Shown here in pieces: positions 51,413 to 60,990 of a DNA stretch of 64,000 bases. Made by a program: the position numbers and the translations under genes. The stretch lies in contig PNAE01000007.1 in the NCBI GenBank assembly GCA_003169895.1, forward strand, positions 399,603 to 463,602. Direction: 5' to 3'. This DNA is from Gemmatimonadota bacterium. Lineage in GTDB: Bacteria; Gemmatimonadota; Gemmatimonadetes; Gemmatimonadales; GWC2-71-9. The notes under the pieces were generated by a model. The model saw only the letters and a list, made by a program, of their open reading frames with translations. It ran no database searches and was not told the origin of the DNA. Within the stretch, counting starts at the first letter, position 1; each line of letters opens with the position of its first letter.

Positions 51413-52831
51413 ATGCGCCGTCTTGCGGTGTTCGCCGCCTTGGGCGCGTTCGCTCTGTCGAGCGCCCCGAACCCTGTTTCGTGCCAGATGTCCGACGCTG
51501 AACTCACGGCGAAGGCCCAAGCGATTCACAAGCGGACGCTAACCCTGGACACTCACGTCGATATCTCGCCCAGCAATTTCCAGCTTGGCCAGCTCAACTA
51601 CGGCCAGCGGCTGAGCACGCAGGTCGATCTCACCAAGATGGAGGGCGGCGGGCTCGACGCGGTCTTCTTCTCGATCTTCGTGGGACAGCCGGCGAACGGC
51701 GCCGGGCAGGACAGCGCCGGGTATGCCAGCGCGTACGCAACGGACACCGCGAAGTTCAACGCCGTGCATCGGCTGGCCGAACAGATCGCCCCGGACCGGA
51801 TTGGTATCGCGCGAACGGCCGAGGACGCGCGGCGCCTGTTCAAGGAAGGGAAGAAGATCGCCTTCATGGGGGTCGAGAACGGCTATGGCATCGGCACCGA
51901 CATCACCCGCGTCAAGGAGTTCTACGACCGCGGCGCCCGATACATGTCACTCGCGCACAACAACCCGAGTCAACTCTCCGATTCCAACACTGGTGAAGGC
52001 GACGGCTTCTGGGAGTGGCATGGCTTGAGCCCACTCGGCAAGCAAGTCATCGCCGAGATGAACAAGTGGGGCATCATGATCGACATCTCGCACCCGTCGC
52101 GTGAGTCGATGGCACAATCCCTCGAGCTGACCCGGGCCCCGATCATCGCATCGCATTCAGCCGTCCGTGCCTTGTGCGACGTGTCGCGCAACCTGGCCGA
52201 CGATCAACTCAAGGCGCTGGCAAGAAATGGTGGCGTGATCCAGGTCGTGGCGTTCCGCGGCTACATCAAGTGTGACCCGAAGGGCGATGCCGCGCGGACG
52301 AAGGCGCTCGCTGATCTCCGAGCCGAGTATGGCATCGTCGCCGCGACCGGCGGCCGCGGAAGAGGTGCCGGAGGCGGCGGTCGTGGACCAACGTCGGATG
52401 CGAACCGCTGCGCCCCGATCGGCGGCGGGACGGCGGGGGCCGGCACGAACGCCGCCGTGGATTCGCAGCTGGCGGCGATGCCGGAGGCGCGGCGCAACGA
52501 GTATGAAGCGAAGTTGCAGTCCATCAACGACAGATATCCGCAGCAAGCGGTCGCGAACGTCGAGGATCTGGTGAACCACATCGACTACGCGGTCAAGTTG
52601 ATCGGCATCGATCACGTCGGGATCAGTTCGGACTTTGACGGTGGCGGGGGGGTGGAAGGCTACAACTGCGCGCTCGACGCGATCAACGTGACGAAGGAAC
52701 TGGTACGCCGCGGCTACACCGAAAAGCAGATCGGGCAAATCTGGAGCGGCAACCTGCTCCGCGTGCTGGAAGAAGTGGAGAAGGTCGCGAGGCAGATCCA
52801 GAAGGAACAGGGAACCAGAACGGGCACCTAA
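51413..52831 (+). CDS. secreted membrane-type (renal) dipeptidase
   Basis: 472 residues from ATG 51413; CGGAGAG lies about six bases upstream. A signal peptide (RRLAVFAALGAFALSSAPNP, ending near VSCQ) leads to the M19 peptidase fold. Zinc ligands appear as DTHVD, VENGY (Glu), ISHPS (His), SHSAVRAL (His) and SDFDG (Asp). It hydrolyses dipeptides, commonly with D-residues, or beta-lactams in relatives. Odd: a ~40-residue Gly/Ala/Arg-rich insertion (GGRGRGAGGGGRGPTSDANR and on) sits between the fourth and fifth ligand. Convergent with the next gene. Confidence 0.87.
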   Translation: MRRLAVFAALGAFALSSAPNPVSCQMSDAELTAKAQAIHKRTLTLDTHVDISPSNFQLGQLNYGQRLSTQVDLTKMEGGGLDAVFFSIFVGQPANGAGQDSAGYASAYATDTAKFNAVHRLAEQIAPDRIGIARTAEDARRLFKEGKKIAFMGVENGYGIGTDITRVKEFYDRGARYMSLAHNNPSQLSDSNTGEGDGFWEWHGLSPLGKQVIAEMNKWGIMIDISHPSRESMAQSLELTRAPIIASHSAVRALCDVSRNLADDQLKALARNGGVIQVVAFRGYIKCDPKGDAARTKALADLRAEYGIVAATGGRGRGAGGGGRGPTSDANRCAPIGGGTAGAGTNAAVDSQLAAMPEARRNEYEAKLQSINDRYPQQAVANVEDLVNHIDYAVKLIGIDHVGISSDFDGGGGVEGYNCALDAINVTKELVRRGYTEKQIGQIWSGNLLRVLEEVEKVARQIQKEQGTRTGT

Positions 52832-52880
52832 GAGTCCCTCGCACATGCGCTGGCCGGGTCGCGGCGAACCAGCCTGACCT

Positions 52881-55064
52881 TCACCGACCCGTAACCACCA
52901 TGATCGAGTAGGGCGGTAGCGTCAGTTTCCCCGCCTTCGCGATCGTGCCATGAACCGGCGGCAGGCTGCGCACCGGGTGCCCGCTCGCCGCGTCTTCATG
53001 AAACTCATACTGCGCGCTTGAGTACTGCCACGTCTCGACCGATCCGCGCAACGCGCGCCCGCGGGCACCACTCGTGGCGGCGATGCGCAGGTCGACCACG
53101 CGTTCGCGACCCGGATCGCGATTCACCAGCAGGAGCGACCAGCGATGGTCCGGTCGTCGCAGCGCAAACGCGCTCAGGAGCGTGTCGACGGCGGCGGTGC
53201 CGGCGCGTTCGACCCGCACCGGATACATCGCGTGCACGCCGCCTGCGGAATCCGCCCAGGCGTGTGTCAGCATCCAGATGCCGTAGTACCTCGGCATCCG
53301 ATATTGTGCTTGGCCGAGGCTGTCGGCGAGGAACATGATCAGGTTGCCCCAATGGTCGCAGTCCCGCTCGTGCGCGAGATCTCCCGGTTCGTAGCCAAAG
53401 TAAAAGGACTTCGATCCGCCGTGAGCGAAGAAATTCGCGACCAGATCGGCGTCGAACAGAGCCGCGGGCAGCATGACCTCGGCCAGCGACAGATGCGCCG
53501 AGTAACCGTATTCGGTCATGATGCGGGGGATGGAATCCGGCAGGCCCGCCGCACGCAACCGGGCAAGGTCGCTGCTGAGCATCCCCGGCGCGGCCGCGAG
53601 GTTGGCAGCGGGATCGTCGCAGACATCGTCGAATGGATACCACTCGAAAGAGAAGAACCGGAGGTCGCCGATCCGGTGTCGGGCGTCGAGATAATCGAGG
53701 AATCGCCCGATCCAGCTGTCACGCTTGCCGGGTGACGCACGATCCGGCCAAAGAGTGAGCGGGTCGTTCAGCAGGTTCTGCCAGCTAGGACCGCCGAGGC
53801 GGGCGTGCGGATCGTCCGCATGGAGCGCCGCGGCGAACTGAACGTAGAGCGCGCCGTAATCCTCTGGCGTGACGCGCTGCCCATCGGGTTCTTCTCCCAG
53901 TTCGATGCCTGCGATCGGATAGTGACGTGCGCGCAGGAATCGCAGCTCCGCGGCGGAGTTCTCGGGGGTATCGAACAACAGCCCGGTTGGAACCAGCATT
54001 GGCAGGCGATGGGTGAGACCGCTCTTCATCACCAGGTCGAAGCCAGGCTGGGCGGTGTTTACGTCGCGGTCGATCTCGCGGTGCCAGGGATCCGTTGAGG
54101 ACACCAGCATCACGCTCTGTAGCGACGGCGCCGCGCCATGCCGGACGAGATCATGGAACCGGCCGGACGCGTCGCGATCGCCGACGAAAATCTCGCGCAG
54201 CGCAAACCCGAGACTGTCGCGCGAATCCCCGTTGCCACCGAGCGCGGTGTGCGAGCTCTCGAACATGAGCAGGCGCAGGAACCTCGTGGTCACCGGCGTG
54301 CGAGTCAGCCGCAGCTCCGCAGTGCCGCCGTCTGACGACGGCACCGTGCCATTCTCGAAGCGCCGCCAGGCACCGGCGGGGTTGTCATCGATCGGCTGAC
54401 TCTGATCACCGTCCCAGTATTCCACCAGGTATCGCCGGGGGTATGGCGCGCCCCAAAGCAGCCGGATATCGCGAACCGGGACTGCCGCCCCCAGATCGAT
54501 CGCGAACCATTGGGGATGCTCGGCTTCTGGATCGCCGGTAAATCGCGGATCGAGGTACGGATTGGTCTTCCAGAACGTTGCCGTGTCGCCATCATCGACC
54601 CTGGAATAGCCGTCATTGCCGGCATCATCGATGGTTCGACCGCGGCGAGGGAGTCGGTAGCCATAAGTCAATTCGATCGGCGTGCTGGCGCGATCATTCG
54701 AAATCCAATACCCCTGGTGATGCACCGGGTCGCTCCAGCGGCCTTCTGGATTCCAGTGCCAGGTCTCGATTCCCAATTCGGTGCGCAGCCGGTAGGTAAT
54801 CGGGCCCAGCCCGGCCGAGTTCATTGCCGCGATGTTGTGCGGCGTGTAGATCGTGGCGGCCTCGCTCGAGTCGTGACCGTCGAGCGCGCCGCCCCAGTCG
54901 CGCTCCGGACGAAATACCGCCAGGCGCCGGTCGCCGAGCACGGTGATGTTAATATGAGAACTTGGTATCGAATTTGTCTGGGCTGCCAATTTGGATAAGC
55001 AGGCGGGCGCTGGCAGCAGGATGATTGTGGCGATTGTCGTTGACCGGATCGTCCCATAACGCAT
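52881..55064 (-). CDS. secreted discoidin-domain glycosidase-like protein
   Basis: 727 residues from ATG 55064; GGAGG lies nine bases upstream. After a signal peptide (TIATIILLPAPACLSKLAAQ), a ~130-residue F5/8 type C (discoidin) carbohydrate-binding domain is recognisable (HPQWFAIDLGAAVPVRDIRLLWG...RFLRLLMFESS). The following ~300 residues look like a clan GH-A (beta/alpha)8 barrel: IELGEEPDG may carry the acid/base Glu and PRIMTEYGYS the nucleophile Glu. A C-terminal beta domain follows. It probably acts on polysaccharide outside the cell. The GH family is not identified; relationship to GH39/GH51/GH79 is only structural impression. Confidence 0.7.
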   Translation of the reverse strand: MRYGTIRSTTIATIILLPAPACLSKLAAQTNSIPSSHINITVLGDRRLAVFRPERDWGGALDGHDSSEAATIYTPHNIAAMNSAGLGPITYRLRTELGIETWHWNPEGRWSDPVHHQGYWISNDRASTPIELTYGYRLPRRGRTIDDAGNDGYSRVDDGDTATFWKTNPYLDPRFTGDPEAEHPQWFAIDLGAAVPVRDIRLLWGAPYPRRYLVEYWDGDQSQPIDDNPAGAWRRFENGTVPSSDGGTAELRLTRTPVTTRFLRLLMFESSHTALGGNGDSRDSLGFALREIFVGDRDASGRFHDLVRHGAAPSLQSVMLVSSTDPWHREIDRDVNTAQPGFDLVMKSGLTHRLPMLVPTGLLFDTPENSAAELRFLRARHYPIAGIELGEEPDGQRVTPEDYGALYVQFAAALHADDPHARLGGPSWQNLLNDPLTLWPDRASPGKRDSWIGRFLDYLDARHRIGDLRFFSFEWYPFDDVCDDPAANLAAAPGMLSSDLARLRAAGLPDSIPRIMTEYGYSAHLSLAEVMLPAALFDADLVANFFAHGGSKSFYFGYEPGDLAHERDCDHWGNLIMFLADSLGQAQYRMPRYYGIWMLTHAWADSAGGVHAMYPVRVERAGTAAVDTLLSAFALRRPDHRWSLLLVNRDPGRERVVDLRIAATSGARGRALRGSVETWQYSSAQYEFHEDAASGHPVRSLPPVHGTIAKAGKLTLPPYSIMVVTGR

Positions 55065-55211
55065 GAGCGGTGGCCTCCCGGCAGAAACATGGGCCACCGC
55101 ACCCGCAGATGCACTCCGCGCCGACCGCTTGCGTTTCTGCGGGCGCTCAGGTCGACACCAATGCCAGCCCCCTGCGGGAAGGGGCGGCCATCTCTAGCAC
55201 AGGAGCAACCG

Positions 55212-55538
55212 ATGTCGCCAGGGAAGAGGATCCACCGGGCCTGGCTCGGTGTTGCGGCGCTCGCCGTGGTCGCGACCGCTTGCGGACCGGGATTCGCGCC
55301 GGCCGGCGTGGAGGTCGTAGTGCGGCGGCCTCCGCCAGAGCGGGTGGAAGTTTTCGGCACGGCGCCAGGGTCGGGATTTGTCTGGATTCGCGGCCACTAC
55401 GCCTGGCAGGGTGGAGACTACGTGTGGGTCGCTGGGCGCTGGGAAGCGCCGCCGCAACGACAGTACCGGCAATGGGTCGCCGGGCACTGGGCGCATACGC
55501 GAGGTGGCTGGTACTGGGTAGAGGGGCACTGGCGTTAG
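55212..55538 (+). CDS. YXWGXW-repeat lipoprotein
   Basis: 108 residues from ATG 55212, preceded by AGGAG seven bases upstream. A signal segment ends in a lipobox (LAVVATAC). The mature region repeats Trp/Gly/His motifs with ~18-residue spacing: FVWIRGHYAWQGGDYVWVAGRW, QWVAGHWAHTRGGWYWVEGHW. This is the YXWGXW (PF12779-type) repeat found in small envelope lipoproteins. Its function is not known. It is convergent with the oxidoreductase gene. Confidence 0.8.
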   Translation: MSPGKRIHRAWLGVAALAVVATACGPGFAPAGVEVVVRRPPPERVEVFGTAPGSGFVWIRGHYAWQGGDYVWVAGRWEAPPQRQYRQWVAGHWAHTRGGWYWVEGHWR

Positions 55539-55594
55539 CCGCAGCCCCTGAAGCGGCGTGATGACCGATGGGGGAAGTTGTTGCGCCGCCTCGC

Positions 55595-56575
55595 CTACCC
55601 TGTTCGCTCCGGTCGATCGGCCTGATCGAGGACCACCATGTTGGCGATCGAATCCGAGAGGGGCACCGGCACGTCAGCGCCGGTCAGCACCGCGCCGGCA
55701 AACCGGTCCGCTTGGGCGCGATACTGATCGCACGGCTCAATGACAATCTCGTCCATGGTGCCCTGGTGATGGAGCCGAATGACAGTCGGCCGGTCGCCCG
55801 GCGGGTTGAACGGGAGTTCCAGATCAATCCGGCCAACTGACCCGATAATGCTGACGGCCTGATGCGGAGCGAGTTGCGTCGCGCAGGTGACGGTGGCGGT
55901 GCCGCGACCAAAGTCGAGCACTGCGGACGTCAGGCGGTCGGTTCCGAACACGGGATCGAGCTCCCGCCGCACGTCCACCGCGACCGGCTCGGCGCCGAAC
56001 AGGTACCGCGCGACTGACACTCCGTAACAGCCGATGTCCAACCACGCGCCACCGCCCATCGCGGCCACGTTGCGAATGTCGGCCGGGTCGGCGTTGTCAT
56101 AACTGAAGATCGTGTGCACGGTACCCAGCTCGCCGACGGCACCATCAACCACCAGCTGCCGCACGCGCGTCCAGCGCGGATGACAGCGATACATGAACGC
56201 TTCCATCACGACAAGCGCTGGATGCGCGCGCGCCGCTCCGAGCAACGTGCGCGCCTCCGCTGCATCCAGGCCAATGGGCTTCTCGCAGAGTACATGCTTC
56301 CCGGCCTCGAGCGCGCGTACCGACCATGGGACATGGAGATGGTTCGGCAGCGGGATGTATACGGCGTCGACCGCGGCGGCGTCGAGTAGCTCCTGGTACG
56401 AACCGAATGCACGCGCGATCCCGGTTGCATCGGCGACACGTTGCGCGCGCGCGAGGTCGCGCGAACCAATCGCGACGACCTCGGCGGTCGGGGATGCCTG
56501 CAGCGCCGGGATCATCCGCCGGATGGCAATCGATGCGGTGCCGAGCACCCCCCAACGCAATGGTGGGGAGTTCAT
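55595..56575 (-). CDS. Gfo/Idh/MocA-family oxidoreductase
   Basis: 326 residues. The N-terminal Rossmann domain starts WGVLGTASIAIRRMIPALQ and contains AIGSRD, IPLPNHLHVPW and the conserved KHVLCEKPIGLDAAEAR with the catalytic Lys of EKP. The C-terminal alpha/beta dimerisation domain includes GGGAWLDIGCYGVSVARYLFG, with the usual Asp-x-x-x-x-His replaced by DIGCY. It uses NAD(P) to oxidise or reduce a sugar or cyclitol. It starts immediately after the membrane protein gene and shares an operon with the downstream fad genes only in direction. Confidence 0.85.
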   Translation of the reverse strand: MNSPPLRWGVLGTASIAIRRMIPALQASPTAEVVAIGSRDLARAQRVADATGIARAFGSYQELLDAAAVDAVYIPLPNHLHVPWSVRALEAGKHVLCEKPIGLDAAEARTLLGAARAHPALVVMEAFMYRCHPRWTRVRQLVVDGAVGELGTVHTIFSYDNADPADIRNVAAMGGGAWLDIGCYGVSVARYLFGAEPVAVDVRRELDPVFGTDRLTSAVLDFGRGTATVTCATQLAPHQAVSIIGSVGRIDLELPFNPPGDRPTVIRLHHQGTMDEIVIEPCDQYRAQADRFAGAVLTGADVPVPLSDSIANMVVLDQADRPERTG

Positions 56576-57469
56576 CTACCCACCCCGCACCGCTGCCTGA
56601 ATCCATCCGAGGCTCGCCAGCACCACGACGGCTCTTGCCCATCGCGGCCAGCTGGCCCACAACGTGGCGACGCTGACCACGAGAGCCAGCACGGCGAGAA
56701 CGACGAGCGGCATCACCGCGACGAGATCCGGCTCCGACGCTCCGTGAACGAGGAGCGCGCGGCCCGCGAGACCGATCCCGAGTGCGGCTACAAGCAATCC
56801 CGCCACGGGATATACGCGGCGCGCAACGGTATTCTCGGCGGGCGGGCGGGTGACCCGCCGCCACGCGGCGACGATCACGGCGAGCGTCACGATCACGACG
56901 CCGGCGACGACGACAAACCACAGCGCCGGCCGGGTGATGGTCGGCGCCATCTGATCGCCGACGATCGTTGCCGCCGCATGCCAAGCGCGATCGAGATCGC
57001 CGCGCCACGCATACACGACGCCATGGGGCCACGCTCCGCCAAACAGGTGCGCCAGCACGAGGACGATGATTGTCGGCGCGAGCGCGAGCCCCACGCGCTG
57101 CCACCGGCCGCGCACTCGCTGCAGCAGCGCCCAGGCAGCGGCGGCCAGCGGCAGGCCGATCCCTTCCGTCGCGACGAATAGCCCGCCGGTCGCGCCGAGG
57201 GTCCCGTAGGCCAGTGAGAACCGCGGCGCATGCACCATTGCGGCGAGCATCAGCAGCGTGATGGTGAGCAGCGGGGGACCAGTGAGCGAACTGCGATGCA
57301 GCGGGATGAACCCGGGCAGGCACACCATCAGTACCACGGCGATGGGGCCCGCGAGCGCGCCAGCGGCGGCGTCGGCGATAAGCAGCATGACGGCGGCGCT
57401 GAGGCCCGCACAGAGCGCTGGCAGGATCGGACCGAGATTCGCCGAGGCGGAGTCTTGGAGACCGACCAC
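56576..57469 (-). CDS. polytopic membrane protein of unknown function
   Basis: 297 residues from GTG 57469, with about eight hydrophobic helices and no recognised family. The frame is open and hydrophobic upstream for 30 codons (AARRRAFLAFVLVAGLVWWQ) up to CTG 57559, which overlaps the FadJ stop as CTGA with GGGGGA before it. That stretch reads like a natural first helix, so the true start may be CTG, or a base error hides an ATG. Residues such as GPPLLTITLLMLAAMVHAPRF and repeated TM helices with few charges suggest a transporter or glycosyltransferase-like (PMT/GT-C) membrane protein, not proven. It is followed directly by the Gfo/Idh/MocA gene. Confidence 0.55.
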   Translation of the reverse strand: MVGLQDSASANLGPILPALCAGLSAAVMLLIADAAAGALAGPIAVVLMVCLPGFIPLHRSSLTGPPLLTITLLMLAAMVHAPRFSLAYGTLGATGGLFVATEGIGLPLAAAAWALLQRVRGRWQRVGLALAPTIIVLVLAHLFGGAWPHGVVYAWRGDLDRAWHAAATIVGDQMAPTITRPALWFVVVAGVVIVTLAVIVAAWRRVTRPPAENTVARRVYPVAGLLVAALGIGLAGRALLVHGASEPDLVAVMPLVVLAVLALVVSVATLWASWPRWARAVVVLASLGWIQAAVRGG

Positions 57470-57555
57470 AAGGAAGAAGCCGCTGGTCCGCGCCTGCCAC
57501 CATACCAGGCCGGCGACGAGAACGAACGCGAGGAAGGCCCGCCGACGCGCAGCGC

Positions 57556-59688
57556 TCAGCGTTCCCCCGGGGTGGGATACCAGCGCTGGCCGGTGCGCGC
57601 CATCTCGTCGAGTACCGGCGCGGGCTCGAATCGCGGTCCGTGCATCGCCGCGAGCTTCTCAAGCCTGGCAACCGCCTCGGCGGCGCCGATGGTATCGAGC
57701 TCGCGCAGCGGCCCGCCGCGGAATGCCGGGAATCCGATGCCGAACAATGCGCCGACGTCGCCGTCGCGCGGTGTGCGCACGACGCCTTCACTCATCGCTC
57801 GAGCGGCCTCGTTGAGCATGGCGAAGACCAGCCGGTCCTCCACCATTTGCCGGTCGGCATCGCCCAGCGGACGTACACCGAGCAGGTGGAAGACCGTGCT
57901 GTCGGCACCAGTCTTGTGACCGTCCTTGTAGAAGTAGAATCCGCGCGCGTTTTTGCGCCCGAGCCGGCCATCGGCACGCATCACGCCAATCACGCGCGAT
58001 GGACGAAGGCGGTCGCCCAGCGCCTGATGCATCACCTTGCCCGCCTTCTCGCCAATGTCGAGGCCGACTTCGTCCATCAGCGCCACGGGCCCCACCGGAA
58101 ACCCCCAGCGGGTCATGGCGGTGTCGATCGTCTCGATCGGCACGCCCGCTTCGAGCAGGAAGCCGGCTTCGTTGAGATAGGGGAGCAGGATGCGATTGAC
58201 CCAGAATCCGGGTGAGTCGGCGACGACGATCACCGTCTTGCCCATCCGTCGCCCGAATTGGACCGTGGTCACGATCGCATCCGCGGAGGTCTGGTCCGTC
58301 GGGATGACCTCGACGAGCGGCATCTTCTCCACCGGGGAGAAGAAGTGCATGCCGAGGATCCGCTCCGGATGATGCGCGCCCGAGGCGACTTCGTGAATCG
58401 GCAGCGTCGAGGTGTTGGTCGCGATGACGGTGGTAGCAGAGATGGCCGTCTCTACGTCCGAGATCACCTGGCGCTTGACCCCCAGTTCCTCGAACACCGC
58501 CTCGATCACAATGTCCGCACCGCCGAACCCGTCGAACCCACCTGAGCCCGACAGATAGGCGCGCTTGCGGACGTATTCATGGGGCGTGAGCCGGTGCCTG
58601 GACAGCTGGGCCGTGAGAATGTCGGTGGCCGCCTTGAGCCCCTTGCCGACCTTGGTGAGATCGGCGTCCTTCATCCTCACTTCGACGCCCGCCTGCATCA
58701 CCGCCGTGCCGGCGATGCCAGATCCCATGAAACCCGAGCCGACAACGCCCACGCGACGAACCGGTCGCGCGTGGCCGTAACCAGCGGGCACGCCATCGTC
58801 CTTCTTGAGTTCAGTCGTGGCGAAGAAGACCTCGACCAGGCGGCGCGACACATCGGTCATCGCCAGCTCGCCGAACGCCTGCGCCTCGGCCTCCAGCCCG
58901 CGGACCATGCCGTGTTCGAGCGATGTGCGAACCACGTCGATCGCGCGCAGTGGCGCCGGGTAATGGCCGCCGGTCCGCTTCTCGACCTGTTGCCTCGCGC
59001 CGCGATACACCAGCATCCGGCCGATCAGGTTGCCGTCGAACAGCAATGAGCCGCCGCGGCGCCGCCGCGGTCCGGCCCCGCGCCCCAGCCGCTCGGCGGC
59101 GGCGATTGCGATATCCAGCAGGATCGCTTCCGGCACCACTTCGTCGACGAGGCCGAGCGCCAGAGCTTTCCGGCTTCGTTCGTTGCGCGCCGTGAGGATC
59201 AGGTCGAGTGCTGCCCGCGCACCGATAAGTCGCGGCAGCCGGTTCGATCCGCCAGCGCCCGGAATGAGACCCAGCTGTACTTCCGGGAAGCCGAGCACCG
59301 TCTTGGGGTGATCGCTCGCGATGCGATAGCGGCAGGCGAGGGCCAGCTCGAGGCCGCCGCCCAGGCAGGCGCCATGAATTGCAGCGATGACCGGCTTGGG
59401 CGAATCGGCAACACGCTGCATCAGCAGCTGGCCGTCCTTCGACAGCCGTGCGGCCTCCTCGACCGATCGCAATACCGCGAACTCTTCGATGTCGGCGCCG
59501 GCGATGAAGATGTCCGGCTTGCCCGATCGAAGGACGATCGCCTTGACGAGCTCATCGGTCTCGAGCCGCTGGAGCAGGTCTTCGAGCTCCCAGCGCGTGG
59601 CGTTGCTGATCTTGTTGACTGCATTATGCGGCGCGTCGAGGGTCACGACGGCGACGCCACCCTGGCGCTGCGTTGTAAACGCACTCAT
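57556..59688 (-). CDS. fadJ: fatty-acid oxidation multifunctional enzyme (enoyl-CoA hydratase/3-hydroxyacyl-CoA dehydrogenase)
   Basis: 710 residues. The N-terminal crotonase domain shows the oxyanion hole (FIAGADIEEF) and catalytic Glu regions (HGACLGGGLELALACRYR, PEVQLGLIPGAGG). Residues ~305-700 are the NAD-binding (VGVVGSGFMGSGIAG) and dimerisation parts of hydroxyacyl-CoA dehydrogenase (HFFSPVEKMPLVEVI, with the catalytic His). It hydrates enoyl-CoA and oxidises the product. Its start overlaps the thiolase stop (ATGA at 59685-59688), the classic FadI-FadJ pairing. Confidence 0.93.
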   Translation of the reverse strand: MSAFTTQRQGGVAVVTLDAPHNAVNKISNATRWELEDLLQRLETDELVKAIVLRSGKPDIFIAGADIEEFAVLRSVEEAARLSKDGQLLMQRVADSPKPVIAAIHGACLGGGLELALACRYRIASDHPKTVLGFPEVQLGLIPGAGGSNRLPRLIGARAALDLILTARNERSRKALALGLVDEVVPEAILLDIAIAAAERLGRGAGPRRRRGGSLLFDGNLIGRMLVYRGARQQVEKRTGGHYPAPLRAIDVVRTSLEHGMVRGLEAEAQAFGELAMTDVSRRLVEVFFATTELKKDDGVPAGYGHARPVRRVGVVGSGFMGSGIAGTAVMQAGVEVRMKDADLTKVGKGLKAATDILTAQLSRHRLTPHEYVRKRAYLSGSGGFDGFGGADIVIEAVFEELGVKRQVISDVETAISATTVIATNTSTLPIHEVASGAHHPERILGMHFFSPVEKMPLVEVIPTDQTSADAIVTTVQFGRRMGKTVIVVADSPGFWVNRILLPYLNEAGFLLEAGVPIETIDTAMTRWGFPVGPVALMDEVGLDIGEKAGKVMHQALGDRLRPSRVIGVMRADGRLGRKNARGFYFYKDGHKTGADSTVFHLLGVRPLGDADRQMVEDRLVFAMLNEAARAMSEGVVRTPRDGDVGALFGIGFPAFRGGPLRELDTIGAAEAVARLEKLAAMHGPRFEPAPVLDEMARTGQRWYPTPGER

Positions 59689-60983
59689 GCGACGGACTCC
59701 AGCACCAGGGCGAACCCCATGCCGCCCTGGGCGCAGATCGAGATCAACCCGAACTGCACGCCGCGCCGGGCCATTTCATTCGAGAGGGTCGTCACCAGCC
59801 GCGATCCGGTCGCGCCGAACGGGTGTCCGACGGCGATCGACCCGCCCATCACGTTAGTGCGATTCCAATCGACCTCGCCAACCGGGCCGGGCAGGCCGAG
59901 GCGCTTGGACCATACCGACGAGCTCCATGCCTGGATGTTCGACAGCACCTGTGCCGCGAACGCTTCGTGGATCTCGACCAGGCCGAGTTGCTGCCAGGTG
60001 ATCCCGGCCCGCTTCAGCGCCACCGGTACGGCATAGGCGGGCCCCATGAGGAGCTGCCAGCCCGGATCGACCGCGGCAACCGCGTAGCTCCGGATCGCCG
60101 CCAGCGGGCGATAGCCGAGGGCACGCGCCTTCTCCTCCGCCATGACCAGCGTTGTTGATGCTCCATCGGTGAGCGGCGATGCGTTCCCGGCCGTGACGCT
60201 GCCGTAGCGACGATCGAACACCGGCTTGAGCTTGGCGAGCGCATCGAGCGACGTCTCAGGGCGAATGAGGTTGTCGGTGATGACGACCTGATCCATGTTC
60301 GGCCCACCGAACCAGGGCGCGATCTCCGCGGTCATCCGACCGTCGTTGGTCGCGGCGGCGGCGCGTTGGTGGCTCATCAACGCGAGCTCGTCCTGGGCTT
60401 CGCGCGAGATGTGATTTTCCTTCGCCATTTTTTCCGCGGACTGTCCCATCGATTCGCCGGTGCTTGGTTCGGCGATAGCAGGCGACACCGGTTTCAGGTC
60501 ACGAAGTCGAAGCTGGGCGAACAGGCCCAACCGCTCGCGCAATGACTTCGCGCGGCTCGCCGCCGCAAGCACCTGCGCCACCTTGCGCGTGTGCAGGATC
60601 GGCACGTCGGAGAGGGTGTCGACGCCGCCGGCGAGGACCACGTCGGCGTGGCCAGCCATGATCTGGTCGGCGGCGTTGCAAATTGCCTGCGCGCCGGAGG
60701 CACACGCCCGATTCAGCGTGTACGCCGGAATGGTGCGCGGCAGCTGCGGCAGCAGCGAGACCTCGCGGGCGATGTTGAACACAAGCGGCGAGGAGATCAC
60801 CTGCCCCATGATCACCTCGTCGACTTCAGTCCCCGACAACTCGGTCCGGTACAGCAGCTCACGGGTGCAGTGGCGCGCCAGGTCAGCGGCCGTCGCATCG
60901 CGCAAGGTGGTGCCAGCCTTGGCGAATGGAGTGCGCAATCCGGCGACGATGACCGCCCGGCGGCCGGGTGGTGGGGTGAGCAT
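59685..60983 (-). CDS. fadI: 3-ketoacyl-CoA thiolase
   Basis: 432 residues from ATG 60983; the longer frame upstream falls into AGGTAAG repeats. The nucleophile Cys is in LNRACASGAQAICNA, the His in VEIHEAFAAQ and the second catalytic Cys in SICAQGGMGFA. It cleaves 3-ketoacyl-CoA to acetyl-CoA, completing beta-oxidation with FadJ. FadI versus FadA is chosen from the partner being FadJ-like and the length; this is not certain. Confidence 0.9.
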   Translation of the reverse strand: MLTPPPGRRAVIVAGLRTPFAKAGTTLRDATAADLARHCTRELLYRTELSGTEVDEVIMGQVISSPLVFNIAREVSLLPQLPRTIPAYTLNRACASGAQAICNAADQIMAGHADVVLAGGVDTLSDVPILHTRKVAQVLAAASRAKSLRERLGLFAQLRLRDLKPVSPAIAEPSTGESMGQSAEKMAKENHISREAQDELALMSHQRAAAATNDGRMTAEIAPWFGGPNMDQVVITDNLIRPETSLDALAKLKPVFDRRYGSVTAGNASPLTDGASTTLVMAEEKARALGYRPLAAIRSYAVAAVDPGWQLLMGPAYAVPVALKRAGITWQQLGLVEIHEAFAAQVLSNIQAWSSSVWSKRLGLPGPVGEVDWNRTNVMGGSIAVGHPFGATGSRLVTTLSNEMARRGVQFGLISICAQGGMGFALVLESVA

Positions 60984-60990
60984 CCGGGAA

